DNA of 64,000 nucleotides, taken from contig NZ_CP050063.1 of the NCBI RefSeq assembly GCF_011604685.1, positions 6,799,001 to 6,863,000 on the forward strand, in the 5' to 3' direction. The position numbers were made by a program, and so were the translations under genes. How positions within the stretch are numbered: the first letter of the stretch is position 1; each line of letters starts with the position of its first letter. This stretch comes from Spirosoma aureum. GTDB lineage: Bacteria; Bacteroidota; Bacteroidia; Cytophagales; Spirosomataceae. The notes beneath the pieces were generated by a model, which was not told the origin of the DNA, did no database searches, and saw nothing but the letters and a program-made list of their open reading frames with translations. Below are positions 33,652 through 42,742 of this stretch, piece after piece.

Positions 33652-35046
33652 ATGAAAAACTCCTACGGGTATTTAGTAACAAAGGCTTTACCTCTGGCGA
33701 TTCTGGCTTCACTTGCATTGGCTAGCTGCCAGCCAGTAGAACCGGAAGCTCCTGTTTCGGCCAACGGATCTAACGCCAACGCCAGGCTGACCGCCGATAA
33801 AGATTTCGTTGATGGCGAACTACTTCTTCAGTTCGTGGAAGGAACCACCGATGACGAAAAGCAAAAAGCATTCGATAAAGTGAAAGGCCAGCCAGTGGAA
33901 AAAATCCTTACAAAAGTCATGGAGCGCGCTGGTAAACATGAGGGTGTGTTATTGATCAAAGTCAATAAAAATGTGATGGAAGCCATCGCAGAGTTAGAAA
34001 ATACGAGCGGGGTAGAGTTCGCGGAACCCAATTTTATATATGAGCATACGGCAACGTCAACAGATCCCCTGTTTACAAATGGGTCGTTGTGGGGTATGTA
34101 TGGTCCATCGACCACTCCTGCCAACCAATACGGTAGTAATGCTGCTGCGGCCTGGGCAGCTGGCAGTACAGGGTCTACTTCTGTTCATATCGGGATAATC
34201 GATGAAGGTATCCAGCTTACTCACCCCGATTTGAGCGGCCAGGTCTGGGTCAATCCAAATGATGGAGTAGATGGGGTAGATAATGACGGCAATGGCTATA
34301 AGGATGATACCAATGGCTGGGACTTTGCCAATAATGATAACACAATCTACGATGGGGGTAGCAGAGGCACGTTAGATGACCATGGTACTCATGTGTCAGG
34401 AACCATCGGTGGTAAGGCAAACACGATAGGAGTGGTTGGCGTTAATTGGAACGTCAGGTTGATTTCGGCTAAGTTTTTGGGTCGTAAGGGAGGCACCACA
34501 GCCAACGCCATTAAAGCCGTCGATTATCTGACAAACTTAAAAAGTCGGGGCATTAACGTTGTAGCCAGTAACAATTCATGGGGTGGTGGCGGCTATTCAC
34601 AGGCCCTGTATGATGCGATTAGCCGGGCCAATGATGCGGGTATAATGTTTATTGCAGCTGCTGGAAACAGTGGAACCAACAACGATACATCGCCTAGCTA
34701 TCCATCGAATTACAACTTACCGAATGTTATTGCTGTAGCGGCCATTGATCAAAACGGAGGCCTGGCCAGTTTTTCGCAGTACGGGGCTAATACGGTTGAC
34801 ATCGGCGCACCTGGCGTTGGCATTTATTCAACAACGGCATTTGATACTTACTCGTCTTATAATGGAACATCTATGGCTACACCACATGTAACAGGAGCAG
34901 TTGCACTATATGCCTCAACGCATCCTGGCGCATCCGTAGCTCAGATTAGAAATGCAATTCTGTCAAGCGCAGTGCCAACAGCCTCCCTAAGTGGAAAAAC
35001 CGTTACAGGCGGACGTTTAAATGTTTTTTCAGCTTTATCCAAATAA
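33652..35046 (+). CDS. Subtilisin-like serine protease, lipoprotein (S8, fervidolysin type)
   Basis: The 464-residue protein has a lipoprotein signal with lipobox LALASC (Cys26), an N-terminal prodomain (about residues 50-130, LLLQFVEG through FAEPNFIY) like the fervidolysin pro-region, and a subtilase domain. The catalytic triad is Asp184 in IGIIDEGIQ, His244 in DDHGTHVSG and Ser407 in NGTSMATPHVTG, with Asn307-308 at the oxyanion hole. A short acidic loop (DNDGNGYKDD) around 210-219 may bind calcium. It should degrade proteins at the cell surface or periplasm. It lacks a C-terminal sorting domain, consistent with lipid anchoring. Confidence 0.95.
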   Translation: MKNSYGYLVTKALPLAILASLALASCQPVEPEAPVSANGSNANARLTADKDFVDGELLLQFVEGTTDDEKQKAFDKVKGQPVEKILTKVMERAGKHEGVLLIKVNKNVMEAIAELENTSGVEFAEPNFIYEHTATSTDPLFTNGSLWGMYGPSTTPANQYGSNAAAAWAAGSTGSTSVHIGIIDEGIQLTHPDLSGQVWVNPNDGVDGVDNDGNGYKDDTNGWDFANNDNTIYDGGSRGTLDDHGTHVSGTIGGKANTIGVVGVNWNVRLISAKFLGRKGGTTANAIKAVDYLTNLKSRGINVVASNNSWGGGGYSQALYDAISRANDAGIMFIAAAGNSGTNNDTSPSYPSNYNLPNVIAVAAIDQNGGLASFSQYGANTVDIGAPGVGIYSTTAFDTYSSYNGTSMATPHVTGAVALYASTHPGASVAQIRNAILSSAVPTASLSGKTVTGGRLNVFSALSK

Positions 35047-35112
35047 GCTTTATTACGTTTCTCTGAATGCTACTATTTATTTCCCCTAAACCATAAATAG
35101 AACAATACAACT

Positions 35113-35138
35113 AACCGGCTCCTTTTCAGGAGCCGGTT
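35113..35138 (+). terminator. Terminator after the subtilisin-like gene
   Basis: An 11-bp perfect stem (aaccggctcct and aggagccggtt) with a 4-base loop is followed by a T-run (tttttttatt), a standard intrinsic terminator for the plus strand. Confidence 0.93.
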
Positions 35139-35160
35139 TTTTTATTTATAGAACTAGTTG

Positions 35161-35232
35161 TTAACTACCAACCTTCTCACAACCTTCCGGATCATTCGGC
35201 GAGCAGATTACAGCCGTATACTCTTACTTGAA
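35161..35232 (-). pseudogene. Decayed copy of the NrdA C-terminal tail
   Basis: Read on the minus strand, this stretch gives DFK-stop-EYTAVICSPNDPEGCEKVGS followed by TAA. It aligns without gaps to the last 24 residues of the intact NrdA at 44.4 kb ([24 protein letters not shown]), with 13 identities and the stop in the same place. An internal stop replaces the first Gln of QQY, and the last redox cysteine has become Val. The rest of the gene is not present upstream, so this is a remnant of a partial duplication or of a lost second nrdA copy. Confidence 0.8.
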
Positions 35233-35531
35233 GTCTGTACCAGAAGTAGCGAACTTATTGCCAGCTGGCAAAAAAAGTAGTGATATGTCGTTCGAGCCCT
35301 GGCGGTTCCCATCATTGTATTCTCGTCTAGTTTAACCCAAACATTGGTAATAACAGGCTCAGGTGGCTGATAACTACCACCCCAAAAGTGTATCCAAAAA
35401 ATCATGTTGTCCAATAGCTACACTTGATCGTCTAAACGTGGCTTTTTATCCGTTTCAATGTACCGGCTAAATCGCTTACCAGTTATTGTTTCACTTTTTA
35501 ACAGTAGGCCTGATCCATACTTTTTACGAGC
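35233..35531. other. Region of unclear content between nrdA remnant and ECF operon
   Basis: About 300 bases hold no convincing gene. A minus-strand frame at 35208-35414 (68 codons, with the stretch YQPPEPVITNVWVKLDENT) runs into the nrdA remnant in another frame and may itself be a fragment of a lost gene. Nothing else was seen. Confidence 0.4.
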
Positions 35532-35559
35532 CATTAGGGTAACTCGTCTAAATGGTATC
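35532..35559 (+). promoter_or_regulatory. Candidate ECF promoter, copy at the sigma gene
   Basis: The word cattagggta at 35532-35541 and gtatc at 35555-35559 recur with the same 23-base offset before susC (37335 and 37358). Such a two-box element before both the sigma gene and its target suggests an ECF sigma promoter with autoregulation. If so, transcription begins inside the first possible codons and translation starts at 35588. Confidence 0.5.
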
Positions 35560-35587
35560 TTCAGAGAACCCACGTAACAGCCGAACT

Positions 35588-36211
35588 ATGATATCTTCCA
35601 ATCCTTCGCCGAAGGACAGTTTGTCCATTTGTTCTGTAGACTCAAATGCGGGTAGTCAAAACATATCGGTTGGTCCAGACGATGAACTGCTTATTCGGCG
35701 CTCTTTTGAAAGCGATCCTTATCAGGGTTGCGATCTGCTATTCCGTCGGTATTATGAGCCGCTCTGCAGTCATGCCGTCCGATACGTTTATTCAAAGATG
35801 CTGGCCGAAGATATTGTGGCCGATCTGTTTCAGGTTTTCTGGCAGAAGCGGCTTTTCGAGCGTATTACGTTCTCATACAGGGCGTACCTCTATCGGGCCG
35901 TTCGTCAAAACTGTTTACTTTATCTAAAACGGGAAGCAGGCCGAATAATCTCGCAGGAATCTATTTCGGAAACTGATCGAATAGGTTTGACTACACTGCC
36001 CAACGAACAGATTCAGTTCGATGAACTCAATGCTCAGATTGAAGCAGTAATTAATGCATTTAGCCCCTCTGTTCGACAGGTGTTTCTGTTGAGTCGGTTT
36101 GAGGGTCGTAAAAATCAGGAAATTGCCGACGAACTTCATATATCAATCAAAACAGTCGAGGCCCATATGACCAAAGCTCTGGTCCTTTTTCGCAAAGTTC
36201 TACAGCCATGA
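35588..36211 (+). CDS. RNA polymerase ECF sigma factor (Bacteroidota SusC-linked type)
   Basis: The frame also allows ATG 35552, but the candidate promoter overlaps it, so ATG 35588 is preferred, giving 207 residues. Region 2 is seen in LLFRRYYEPLCSHAVRYVYSKMLAEDIVADLFQ with the adjoining VFWQKRL, and region 4 in FSPSVRQVFLLSRFEG followed by NQEIADELHISIKTVEAHM. It matches the FecI-like 'sigma-70, Bacteroides expansion' group. Its stop overlaps the start of the FecR gene (ATGA), and it should be freed when SusC signals through FecR, switching on susC, susD and sulfatase. Confidence 0.93.
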   Translation: MISSNPSPKDSLSICSVDSNAGSQNISVGPDDELLIRRSFESDPYQGCDLLFRRYYEPLCSHAVRYVYSKMLAEDIVADLFQVFWQKRLFERITFSYRAYLYRAVRQNCLLYLKREAGRIISQESISETDRIGLTTLPNEQIQFDELNAQIEAVINAFSPSVRQVFLLSRFEGRKNQEIADELHISIKTVEAHMTKALVLFRKVLQP

Positions 36212-37233
36212 ACCATTCTCAACCAGGGCCAACCAAAGCCATTGTATTCACTTACTTTGCCAGGCAGGCCACTCCTTTAGAACGTCAGGCCATCGAAGCT
36301 TGGCTAGAGACCGACGAAGGCAATACGCTGTATTATACATACTTAGACGAATGGGAACGCTTACATCCGCAGTTTTACCCGGACATCGATGCAGCTCATC
36401 ACCATTTTGCCCAATTTATGGAGCAATCCGTTTCGGTTGAACCAACCGAGCTCAGTCGACATGAAGCTTATTTAAAATCCATTTCCACTCATAAACCAAC
36501 ACACTGGCTTCAGTCGCACTGGTTCTGGTGGGTGGCCGCTTCAGTCGCCCTACTTATTAGCAGCTTATTGATCACTACCGACTATTGGTATTACACGACT
36601 CGGAGCAATGGATATAAACAAATCCAGTCATTAACGCTTCCAGATGGGTCGAGAGTTTTGCTAGGGGCTAATTCTTCGGTAAAGTACGCCCGGTTTGGCT
36701 TTTCACGAGGGGCAAGACGGGTCTGGCTGGATGGTGAAGCTGAATTTAGAATCGTTCATCGACCCAACAGACAGCGATTCATCGTTAGAACACCTGACAA
36801 GACTATCGTGGAGGTACTGGGTACCGTTTTTGTCATCAACAGTCGCCGGAACAGCACACGAATTGTCCTGGAAAGTGGTCGCATTGAATTAAACACTCCC
36901 CGCACGGTCCGTCCAGTCGTACTCGCACCAGGCGACATGGCAACCGTATCTGCCCAGGGGCATCTGAAAATGCAGCATCCGTCCAATACCCTCACTCGCG
37001 TAACCTGGCACGACCACCGATTCGTTTTCGCCGATACTCCGCTAGCGGATGTTGCCAATCAACTGCATGACATCTTCGGTGTGACGGTGCAAATTCCTCA
37101 ATCCGACCTGATGGCCCGTCATGTGTCTGGAACGTTCCAGGCCGAGACTGCCGATGATTTACTCCAGGCATTGTCATTGATGATGGGTCTGCATATCGAC
37201 CAATCTAAAACGGTATATGTACTCACCCAGTAA
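36208..37233 (+). CDS. FecR-type anti-sigma factor
   Basis: The 341-residue protein has a cytosolic N-terminal part (about 95 residues, starting with FTYFARQATPLERQAIEAWLE), one membrane helix (HWFWWVAASVALLISSLLI, near 105-123), and a periplasmic FecR domain with LPDGSRVLLGANSSVKY and VWLDGEAEFRI. The C-terminus (FADTPLADVANQLHDIFGV) is the DUF4974 domain, which contacts the STN domain of the SusC partner. It holds the upstream sigma factor inactive until SusC binds its glycan. It is translationally coupled to the sigma gene by a four-base overlap. Confidence 0.93.
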   Translation: MNHSQPGPTKAIVFTYFARQATPLERQAIEAWLETDEGNTLYYTYLDEWERLHPQFYPDIDAAHHHFAQFMEQSVSVEPTELSRHEAYLKSISTHKPTHWLQSHWFWWVAASVALLISSLLITTDYWYYTTRSNGYKQIQSLTLPDGSRVLLGANSSVKYARFGFSRGARRVWLDGEAEFRIVHRPNRQRFIVRTPDKTIVEVLGTVFVINSRRNSTRIVLESGRIELNTPRTVRPVVLAPGDMATVSAQGHLKMQHPSNTLTRVTWHDHRFVFADTPLADVANQLHDIFGVTVQIPQSDLMARHVSGTFQAETADDLLQALSLMMGLHIDQSKTVYVLTQ

Positions 37234-37334
37234 TTGGCGAAGTAGTTGTTTCCGTGCATCGACAGGTCGGCCGTAAGACACCCTGTTTTTTCACTGTTTA
37301 TATTATTTTTTTTCTCAAAAAAATTACACTTTTT

Positions 37335-37362
37335 CATTAGGGTAGGTTACGTCATTTGTATC
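37335..37362 (+). promoter_or_regulatory. Candidate ECF promoter before susC
   Basis: The same cattagggta and gtatc boxes as at 35532 occur here with equal spacing, about 82 bases before the SusC start. They follow an A/T-rich tract (37305-37334) that could be an UP-like element. It is likely the sigma-dependent promoter of the SusC/SusD/sulfatase operon, by inference. Confidence 0.55.
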
Positions 37363-37443
37363 TATTTATCAAATGTAAAGCTATAAACATACTTGTTTTA
37401 TAGTGTTTACTGCTTCCCAATCACCCTCTAATCGCAGTATCGT

Positions 37444-40400
37444 ATGAACCAACTTCGTGGTAAACAGGGATATAGCCAAACCTTTCGTTTTTTATTGTTG
37501 AGTTTATTGATGATCGGAAAACTGCCCCTGATGGCGCAGATGTTAGCCCAGAATACGCACCGTACGGCTATTTACCAATCCGAATCCTATCGCCTGTCGG
37601 ATGTTATTCAACAATTGAAAGAACGGTATCACGTCAATATTCTATTCGAAGAAAGTTTCCTGAAAAGCCTAACTGTCCCAGCGGAAGCAGCTCGTCCACA
37701 GGCAACACTCGAAGCCAGTTTGCAAACGCTGCTTCAACCGTTTGGCCTGCACTATCGGAAAGTGAAAAACAACTACGTTATTCTGTCGAATGGTGCTAAT
37801 AAAAAGCGCTACTCGGCATCGACCGATATGGACTTGCCAGGTATTGGTCAAACGACTATTGCTGCCCTGAACCAGTTGGATGGGGCTCAGCCACAACCTG
37901 TACCGATAGCACACATGGCTCTGGCTGACCTTACAATCACGGGTACCGTTACCGACGAAAAAAATGAGGCCATGCCAGGCGTAAGCGTTGTGGTAAAAGG
38001 GACTCAGCGGGGTACGACAACAGATTCCAACGGACAGTACAAGCTGACTATTCCTGGCCGTAACGATGCAGCCACTACTGTAACACTGGTTTTCAGCTTT
38101 GTCGGTTATGTATCGCAGGAGGTATTGACGGGAAACCGGACAACGGTCGATATTCATATGGTGACGACGAATAAGTCACTCGATGAGGTAGTTGTGGTCG
38201 GATACGGAACAAAAAAGAGAGAAAACGTGACGGGCGCTATCGCTCAGGTTAGTAGCGAGGCTCTGACTAGTCGACCGATCACAAAACTTGGGCAGGCATT
38301 GCAGGGATTAATCCCAAACCTGAACGTAACAAACCCTGACGGTAATCCCAATGCAAGCCCGGCTTTTAATGTGCGGGGTAATACATCCTTGTCGGGCGGT
38401 AGCGCCCTGGTGTTAGTTGATGGCATTCAGATGGACATGAACCTGTTAAATCCAGCTGATGTAGAGACAATTACCGTGTTGAAAGATGCAGCTTCTGCCG
38501 CCATATATGGAGCACGCGGGGCATTTGGGGTTATTTTAGTAACGACGAAAAAGGGGAGTAAAGATAAAAAACCAGTTATTAGTTATGCAGGCAGCCTGCA
38601 ATTTAACCGACCGACTTATCTGCCTGACCTACTGAGTACTCAGGAATACATAGAGTCGCAGAATCTTGCTCAACTAAATTTAAACGGCACCCAGAAATAT
38701 ACGGATGATCAGTTAAAATGGGTAAAGGATTATAGCAGCGATCCGGTCAATAACCCCACCTATCACATTCTGCCAAACGGCAAGATTTTCTGGAACGCTT
38801 CCAATAATGTAATCGAGGCAATGGTGAAGCCGTGGGCACCTGGACAAACCCACACATTGAACATAAACGGGGGAAATGCAAAAACCTCGTATTACGTTTC
38901 GGCCGGTTCATTGAAACAGGATGGTTTATTCAAAACAGCTACTGATGTATTCAAACGATATAATTTTACAACGAGCGTCAGTACCGAACTAACAAGCTGG
39001 CTAACCGTTGGCGCCAAAGCTAACTATGTATCCACTACCTACGATGAACCACATAAATACCCTAATAAGGGGTCAGACTGGTGGGAGCAGATGACTCGGG
39101 GTGAGCCGCAGGTTTTATTTCCGGCTAAAACACCTGCTAATTCTCCGGTAGGTGAAGTTATCGCGACAGAAAACTTCGTTAACTTTCTGGAAAGTGGTTC
39201 TCGTAAAATAACCAACTCGTCGACAGGCGTTTATGCTGTAAATGCTGACGCCTATGTTTCAGATGGATTGAAAATCAGCGGCAATTTCGCTTATACATCC
39301 ATGCGGCAGGATATCAAAGAAACCCAGGTGGCATTCCCCTACATCCGGGATACCTGGATCCCTCAGATATCTGGCACCTCTCCCTCATTCGTGCAACGGG
39401 ACTTTACTTCTTCCGGTTATTTTGCTGGGAATTTATTTGCAGACTACAAGGTATCTATAAAGCAGGATCATTTAATTTCTGCGCTGATTGGCTATAACCA
39501 GGAATGGTATAATCTGACAGCTGCCACTGTCAAAAAGCAGGATTTGATCAGCGAAAGCGTCCCCGTTCTGAACCTGGCGACAGGTATCATCACAACCTCC
39601 GATCAACAGACAGCATGGGCCATCAGGGGTGTATTTGCACGATTCAACTACGACTATCGAAGCAAGTACTTAGTTGAATTGAACAGCCGTTACGATGGCA
39701 CTTCCCGTTTCCCAACCGGTCGCAGATTTGGCTACTTCCCGTCCGTTTCGATAGGGTGGCGGTTGTCCAAAGAGAAATTTATGGAACCGCTAAGCCGAGG
39801 ACTTAAGGACCTCAAACTCCGGGCCTCTTACGGTAGTTTAGGGAATCAACTGCTGGCTAACAACTTCCCCTATGTTTCCCTTTTTGGAATTAACCTGCAA
39901 GTGCCTTTCATCATCGGTAGTACATTGCCTTCAGGCGTTCAGGCTCCGGGCCTGGTTAGCCCAGATTTAACCTGGGAAAAGGTATCTACACTTGATTTTG
40001 GCGCAGATGCCAACCTATGGGGCAAATTAAACGTCGGCTTTGACTGGTACCGACGAATCACATCAGGGATGTTGGTTGCTGGAGACCGACTTCCGGCCGT
40101 TTTAGGTACAGCCGCTCCTCAACGCAACGGTGCCGAGTTGAAAACCACCGGATTTGAACTGAGCCTGAAATGGAGCGATCAGGTTGGCTCAACTCACCCG
40201 CTGCGGTACGACTTTGGCGTCGTGCTGTCCAATTATCAGGCAGTTATCTCAAAGTTTGACAACAACCCAAGCCTGCTGATCAACAACTATTATGTGGGTC
40301 AGAAAGTAGGCGAAATCTGGGGGTTTGAATCGACAGGTCTGTTTCAGGCTAATGGTGAAGTGTCGGCTGCCGCCAATCAGGACCAGCTTGGCAACTCAGG

Positions 40401-41013
40401 CAAATGGGGAGCGGGTGATGTCCATTACGCTGATTTAAATGGTGATAAAATCATTACCCGAGGAGCCAATACCGTAAACAATCCGGGCGACCAGCGCATT
40501 ATCGGCAACACGACACCTAAGTATCAGTATGGTATAACGGGGAATTTTACCTGGCACAATTTCAATTTGAACCTACTGCTGCAAGGCGTTGGCAAGCGGG
40601 ACTTTGTTCCCCAGGGTAATTATTTCTGGGGTGCCATCAATAGTGGAGCGGCTGTCGGCACGAAGGAAGTGTACCGAAATTCCTGGTCGTCAGCAAATCC
40701 GGATGCCTATTACCCCATATACCGTTCCAATTCTACCTACAACATATTGCCCCAAACCCGCTACCTGCAAAGCTCGGCTTATCTGCGCCTGAAAAATATT
40801 TCACTGGGCTATTCAATACCCCAAACGCTACTTCAGAAGATAAAACTGTCGCAGGCTCGTATATACGTAACCGGACAAAATATTTGGGAATGGACGAAGC
40901 TGAAAGGAAATTTCGACCCCGAGGTGACCGGAAGCGGGGCCGGAACCGGTGATGTGGGGGTATTTTATCCGTTGCAGCGAGTGGTATCGTTTGGTGTTCA
41001 ACTGTCTCTATAA
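37444..41013 (+). CDS. SusC/RagA family TonB-dependent glycan transporter with signalling domain
   Basis: The 1189-residue protein has a signal peptide, an STN (secretin/TonB short N-terminal) domain around residues 50-115 (SYRLSDVIQQLKERYHVNI), a carboxypeptidase-like domain (ITGTVTDEKNEAMPGVSVVV, near 165-245), then the plug beginning LDEVVVVGYGTKKRENVTG and the large barrel ending in VSFGVQLSL. The STN domain marks it as a transducer type that signals to FecR. It imports oligosaccharide captured by SusD, 13 bases downstream. The glycan is unknown, but the sulfatase in the operon suggests a sulfated one. Confidence 0.95.
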   Translation: MNQLRGKQGYSQTFRFLLLSLLMIGKLPLMAQMLAQNTHRTAIYQSESYRLSDVIQQLKERYHVNILFEESFLKSLTVPAEAARPQATLEASLQTLLQPFGLHYRKVKNNYVILSNGANKKRYSASTDMDLPGIGQTTIAALNQLDGAQPQPVPIAHMALADLTITGTVTDEKNEAMPGVSVVVKGTQRGTTTDSNGQYKLTIPGRNDAATTVTLVFSFVGYVSQEVLTGNRTTVDIHMVTTNKSLDEVVVVGYGTKKRENVTGAIAQVSSEALTSRPITKLGQALQGLIPNLNVTNPDGNPNASPAFNVRGNTSLSGGSALVLVDGIQMDMNLLNPADVETITVLKDAASAAIYGARGAFGVILVTTKKGSKDKKPVISYAGSLQFNRPTYLPDLLSTQEYIESQNLAQLNLNGTQKYTDDQLKWVKDYSSDPVNNPTYHILPNGKIFWNASNNVIEAMVKPWAPGQTHTLNINGGNAKTSYYVSAGSLKQDGLFKTATDVFKRYNFTTSVSTELTSWLTVGAKANYVSTTYDEPHKYPNKGSDWWEQMTRGEPQVLFPAKTPANSPVGEVIATENFVNFLESGSRKITNSSTGVYAVNADAYVSDGLKISGNFAYTSMRQDIKETQVAFPYIRDTWIPQISGTSPSFVQRDFTSSGYFAGNLFADYKVSIKQDHLISALIGYNQEWYNLTAATVKKQDLISESVPVLNLATGIITTSDQQTAWAIRGVFARFNYDYRSKYLVELNSRYDGTSRFPTGRRFGYFPSVSIGWRLSKEKFMEPLSRGLKDLKLRASYGSLGNQLLANNFPYVSLFGINLQVPFIIGSTLPSGVQAPGLVSPDLTWEKVSTLDFGADANLWGKLNVGFDWYRRITSGMLVAGDRLPAVLGTAAPQRNGAELKTTGFELSLKWSDQVGSTHPLRYDFGVVLSNYQAVISKFDNNPSLLINNYYVGQKVGEIWGFESTGLFQANGEVSAAANQDQLGNSGKWGAGDVHYADLNGDKIITRGANTVNNPGDQRIIGNTTPKYQYGITGNFTWHNFNLNLLLQGVGKRDFVPQGNYFWGAINSGAAVGTKEVYRNSWSSANPDAYYPIYRSNSTYNILPQTRYLQSSAYLRLKNISLGYSIPQTLLQKIKLSQARIYVTGQNIWEWTKLKGNFDPEVTGSGAGTGDVGVFYPLQRVVSFGVQLSL

Positions 41014-41026
41014 GGTGCTCCTTCTC

Positions 41027-42721
41027 ATGAAAAAATACGTCTCAAGGCTTCTGCTGGCCACCATTGTGTTGTTATCCTCATCCTGTTCAGATAATTTTCT
41101 GGACCTTACTCCCACCGATTCGCTCGGAGAGAATAACTTCTGGCACAATGAAAATGAATTGAAACAGTATGCCAACGACCTCTATCGCACCTTTGTGGGA
41201 CATGCCACTGGCACATCTCCAAGCCCATTGATTTTAGGCGATAGTCAGAGCGACAATATGGTTCCCCTAAATTTTGACCTGGTCGCTGCGGGCAAAAATA
41301 TAGTCCCAGCATCAGGTGGTGGCTGGGACTGGAGTGTAATTAGAACCTGTAACTATTTTCTGACCCGATACAATCGAACGCCGATAAGTCAGGATATCAA
41401 AGACAGGTATGCCGGTGAAGTCCGCTTTTTTAAAGCAAAGGATTACTTCGAAAAGGTGACAAGTTTTGGTGATGTACCCTGGCTTTCTAAAGATTTAGCG
41501 ACCAATTCCGCTGAGTTATACGCCCCCCGCGACAGCCGGGTTCTCGTTATGGATTCGTTACTGGCCACCATCAATACCGCTATTGCCAACCTGCCACCAA
41601 GAAGCATCGCTGAGTCAGGGCGCATCAATAAAGATGTAGCTCTGCTGCTTAAAGCGCGGATCTGTCTTTACGAAGGAACGTTCAGAAAGTACCGCAACCT
41701 GGCTGGCAGCGAAAAATTTCTACAGGAGGCAGTAGCTGCCTCGGGCCAGCTCATGGCTGAAAAAGGGTATCAATTAAACGCCACGGGGAATCCCAATGCC
41801 GACTATGCAGCACTTTTCAACTCGCTCGATTTGAGTACGAACAAAGAGATAATGTTCTACCGGGCCTACATGACTGGTCTTAGTGGTACGGCTACTTCCT
41901 GGAATGTTCAATTGAACAATTTCAACACCAGTGTCTCGAAATCATTGATTGAGTCGTATTTAGCGATCGACGGGAAGCCAATATCGCAGAGTCTGTTGTA
42001 TCTGGGTGATGACAGTGTTCAGGTTGAAATGAAAAATCGAGACCCCCGGCTGACGCAAACGGTCGTTTATCCGGGAACGGGTATCCAGGCGGGTTTCGGG
42101 GGGGCCGCGATTCCGGGTTCGGGCTTTAGCGGAGTGGGTATAGTCCCTTCCGGCTATCAGTTGCAGAAGTATTGGGTAGCTGACCAGGCCGAATTTGTCC
42201 GCATTCAAAATGGGCTACTTGATGCACCGATTTATCGCTTTGCTGAGGTGCTGCTCATCAACGCCGAGGCCAACGCAGAACTGGGCTTAGCGACTCAGAC
42301 AACAATCGACAATACGATTAATCTGCTGAGAAAAAGGGTGGGCATGCCGAACATGATTATAAGTCAGTTAGTCAAAGACAAGCGGTCTGATTTCCCGGAC
42401 ATCCCCGTATTGATCGATGAAATAAGACGGGAGCGCCGGGTTGAACTGGCTATTGAAGGATTAAGATTCGATGATCTGGTTCGCTGGAAGGCTGGTAAAC
42501 TCCTGAATAACCCTGTACTTGGGATGAAGTTCGTTCAGAGACACTATCCAAAAGCGGTGGTGGGCAAATCCATTTTTCTTAACGACAAAGGGTACATTTT
42601 ACCTTATGCCACCTCATTGCCCACCGGCCGCACCTTCGACGAGGCTAAAAACTATTTCCTGCCCCTACCCCTCGATGAACTTACGCTTAATCCCAATTTG
42701 AAACAAAATCCCGGTTGGTAA
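41027..42721 (+). CDS. SusD/RagB family glycan-binding lipoprotein
   Basis: The frame is open from 40949, but the ATG at 41027 starts a lipoprotein signal (MKKYVSRLLLATIVLLSSSC, lipid Cys20), giving 564 residues. The SusD pattern is clear: LDLTPTDSLGENNFWHNENE after the signal, RFFKAKDYFEKV in the TPR part and IRRERRVELAIEGLRFDDLVRW near the C-terminus, ending FFLPLPLDELTLNPNLKQNPGW. It sits as a lid on the SusC barrel outside the cell and captures the glycan. It lies 13 bases after susC, as is normal for the pair. Confidence 0.95.
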   Translation: MKKYVSRLLLATIVLLSSSCSDNFLDLTPTDSLGENNFWHNENELKQYANDLYRTFVGHATGTSPSPLILGDSQSDNMVPLNFDLVAAGKNIVPASGGGWDWSVIRTCNYFLTRYNRTPISQDIKDRYAGEVRFFKAKDYFEKVTSFGDVPWLSKDLATNSAELYAPRDSRVLVMDSLLATINTAIANLPPRSIAESGRINKDVALLLKARICLYEGTFRKYRNLAGSEKFLQEAVAASGQLMAEKGYQLNATGNPNADYAALFNSLDLSTNKEIMFYRAYMTGLSGTATSWNVQLNNFNTSVSKSLIESYLAIDGKPISQSLLYLGDDSVQVEMKNRDPRLTQTVVYPGTGIQAGFGGAAIPGSGFSGVGIVPSGYQLQKYWVADQAEFVRIQNGLLDAPIYRFAEVLLINAEANAELGLATQTTIDNTINLLRKRVGMPNMIISQLVKDKRSDFPDIPVLIDEIRRERRVELAIEGLRFDDLVRWKAGKLLNNPVLGMKFVQRHYPKAVVGKSIFLNDKGYILPYATSLPTGRTFDEAKNYFLPLPLDELTLNPNLKQNPGW

Positions 42722-42742
42722 TTTATCCCACCTTACTTTTTT

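Noticed and set aside
35208..35414. Minus-strand 68-codon frame with a protein-like stretch
   Set aside because: It runs into the nrdA relic in another frame, has no recognisable family and no clear start signals; kept only as a possible fragment.
35428..35551. Two copies of cgtctaaa upstream of the sigma gene
   Set aside because: They are short and not repeated before susC; the CATTAGGGTA element is the better regulatory candidate.
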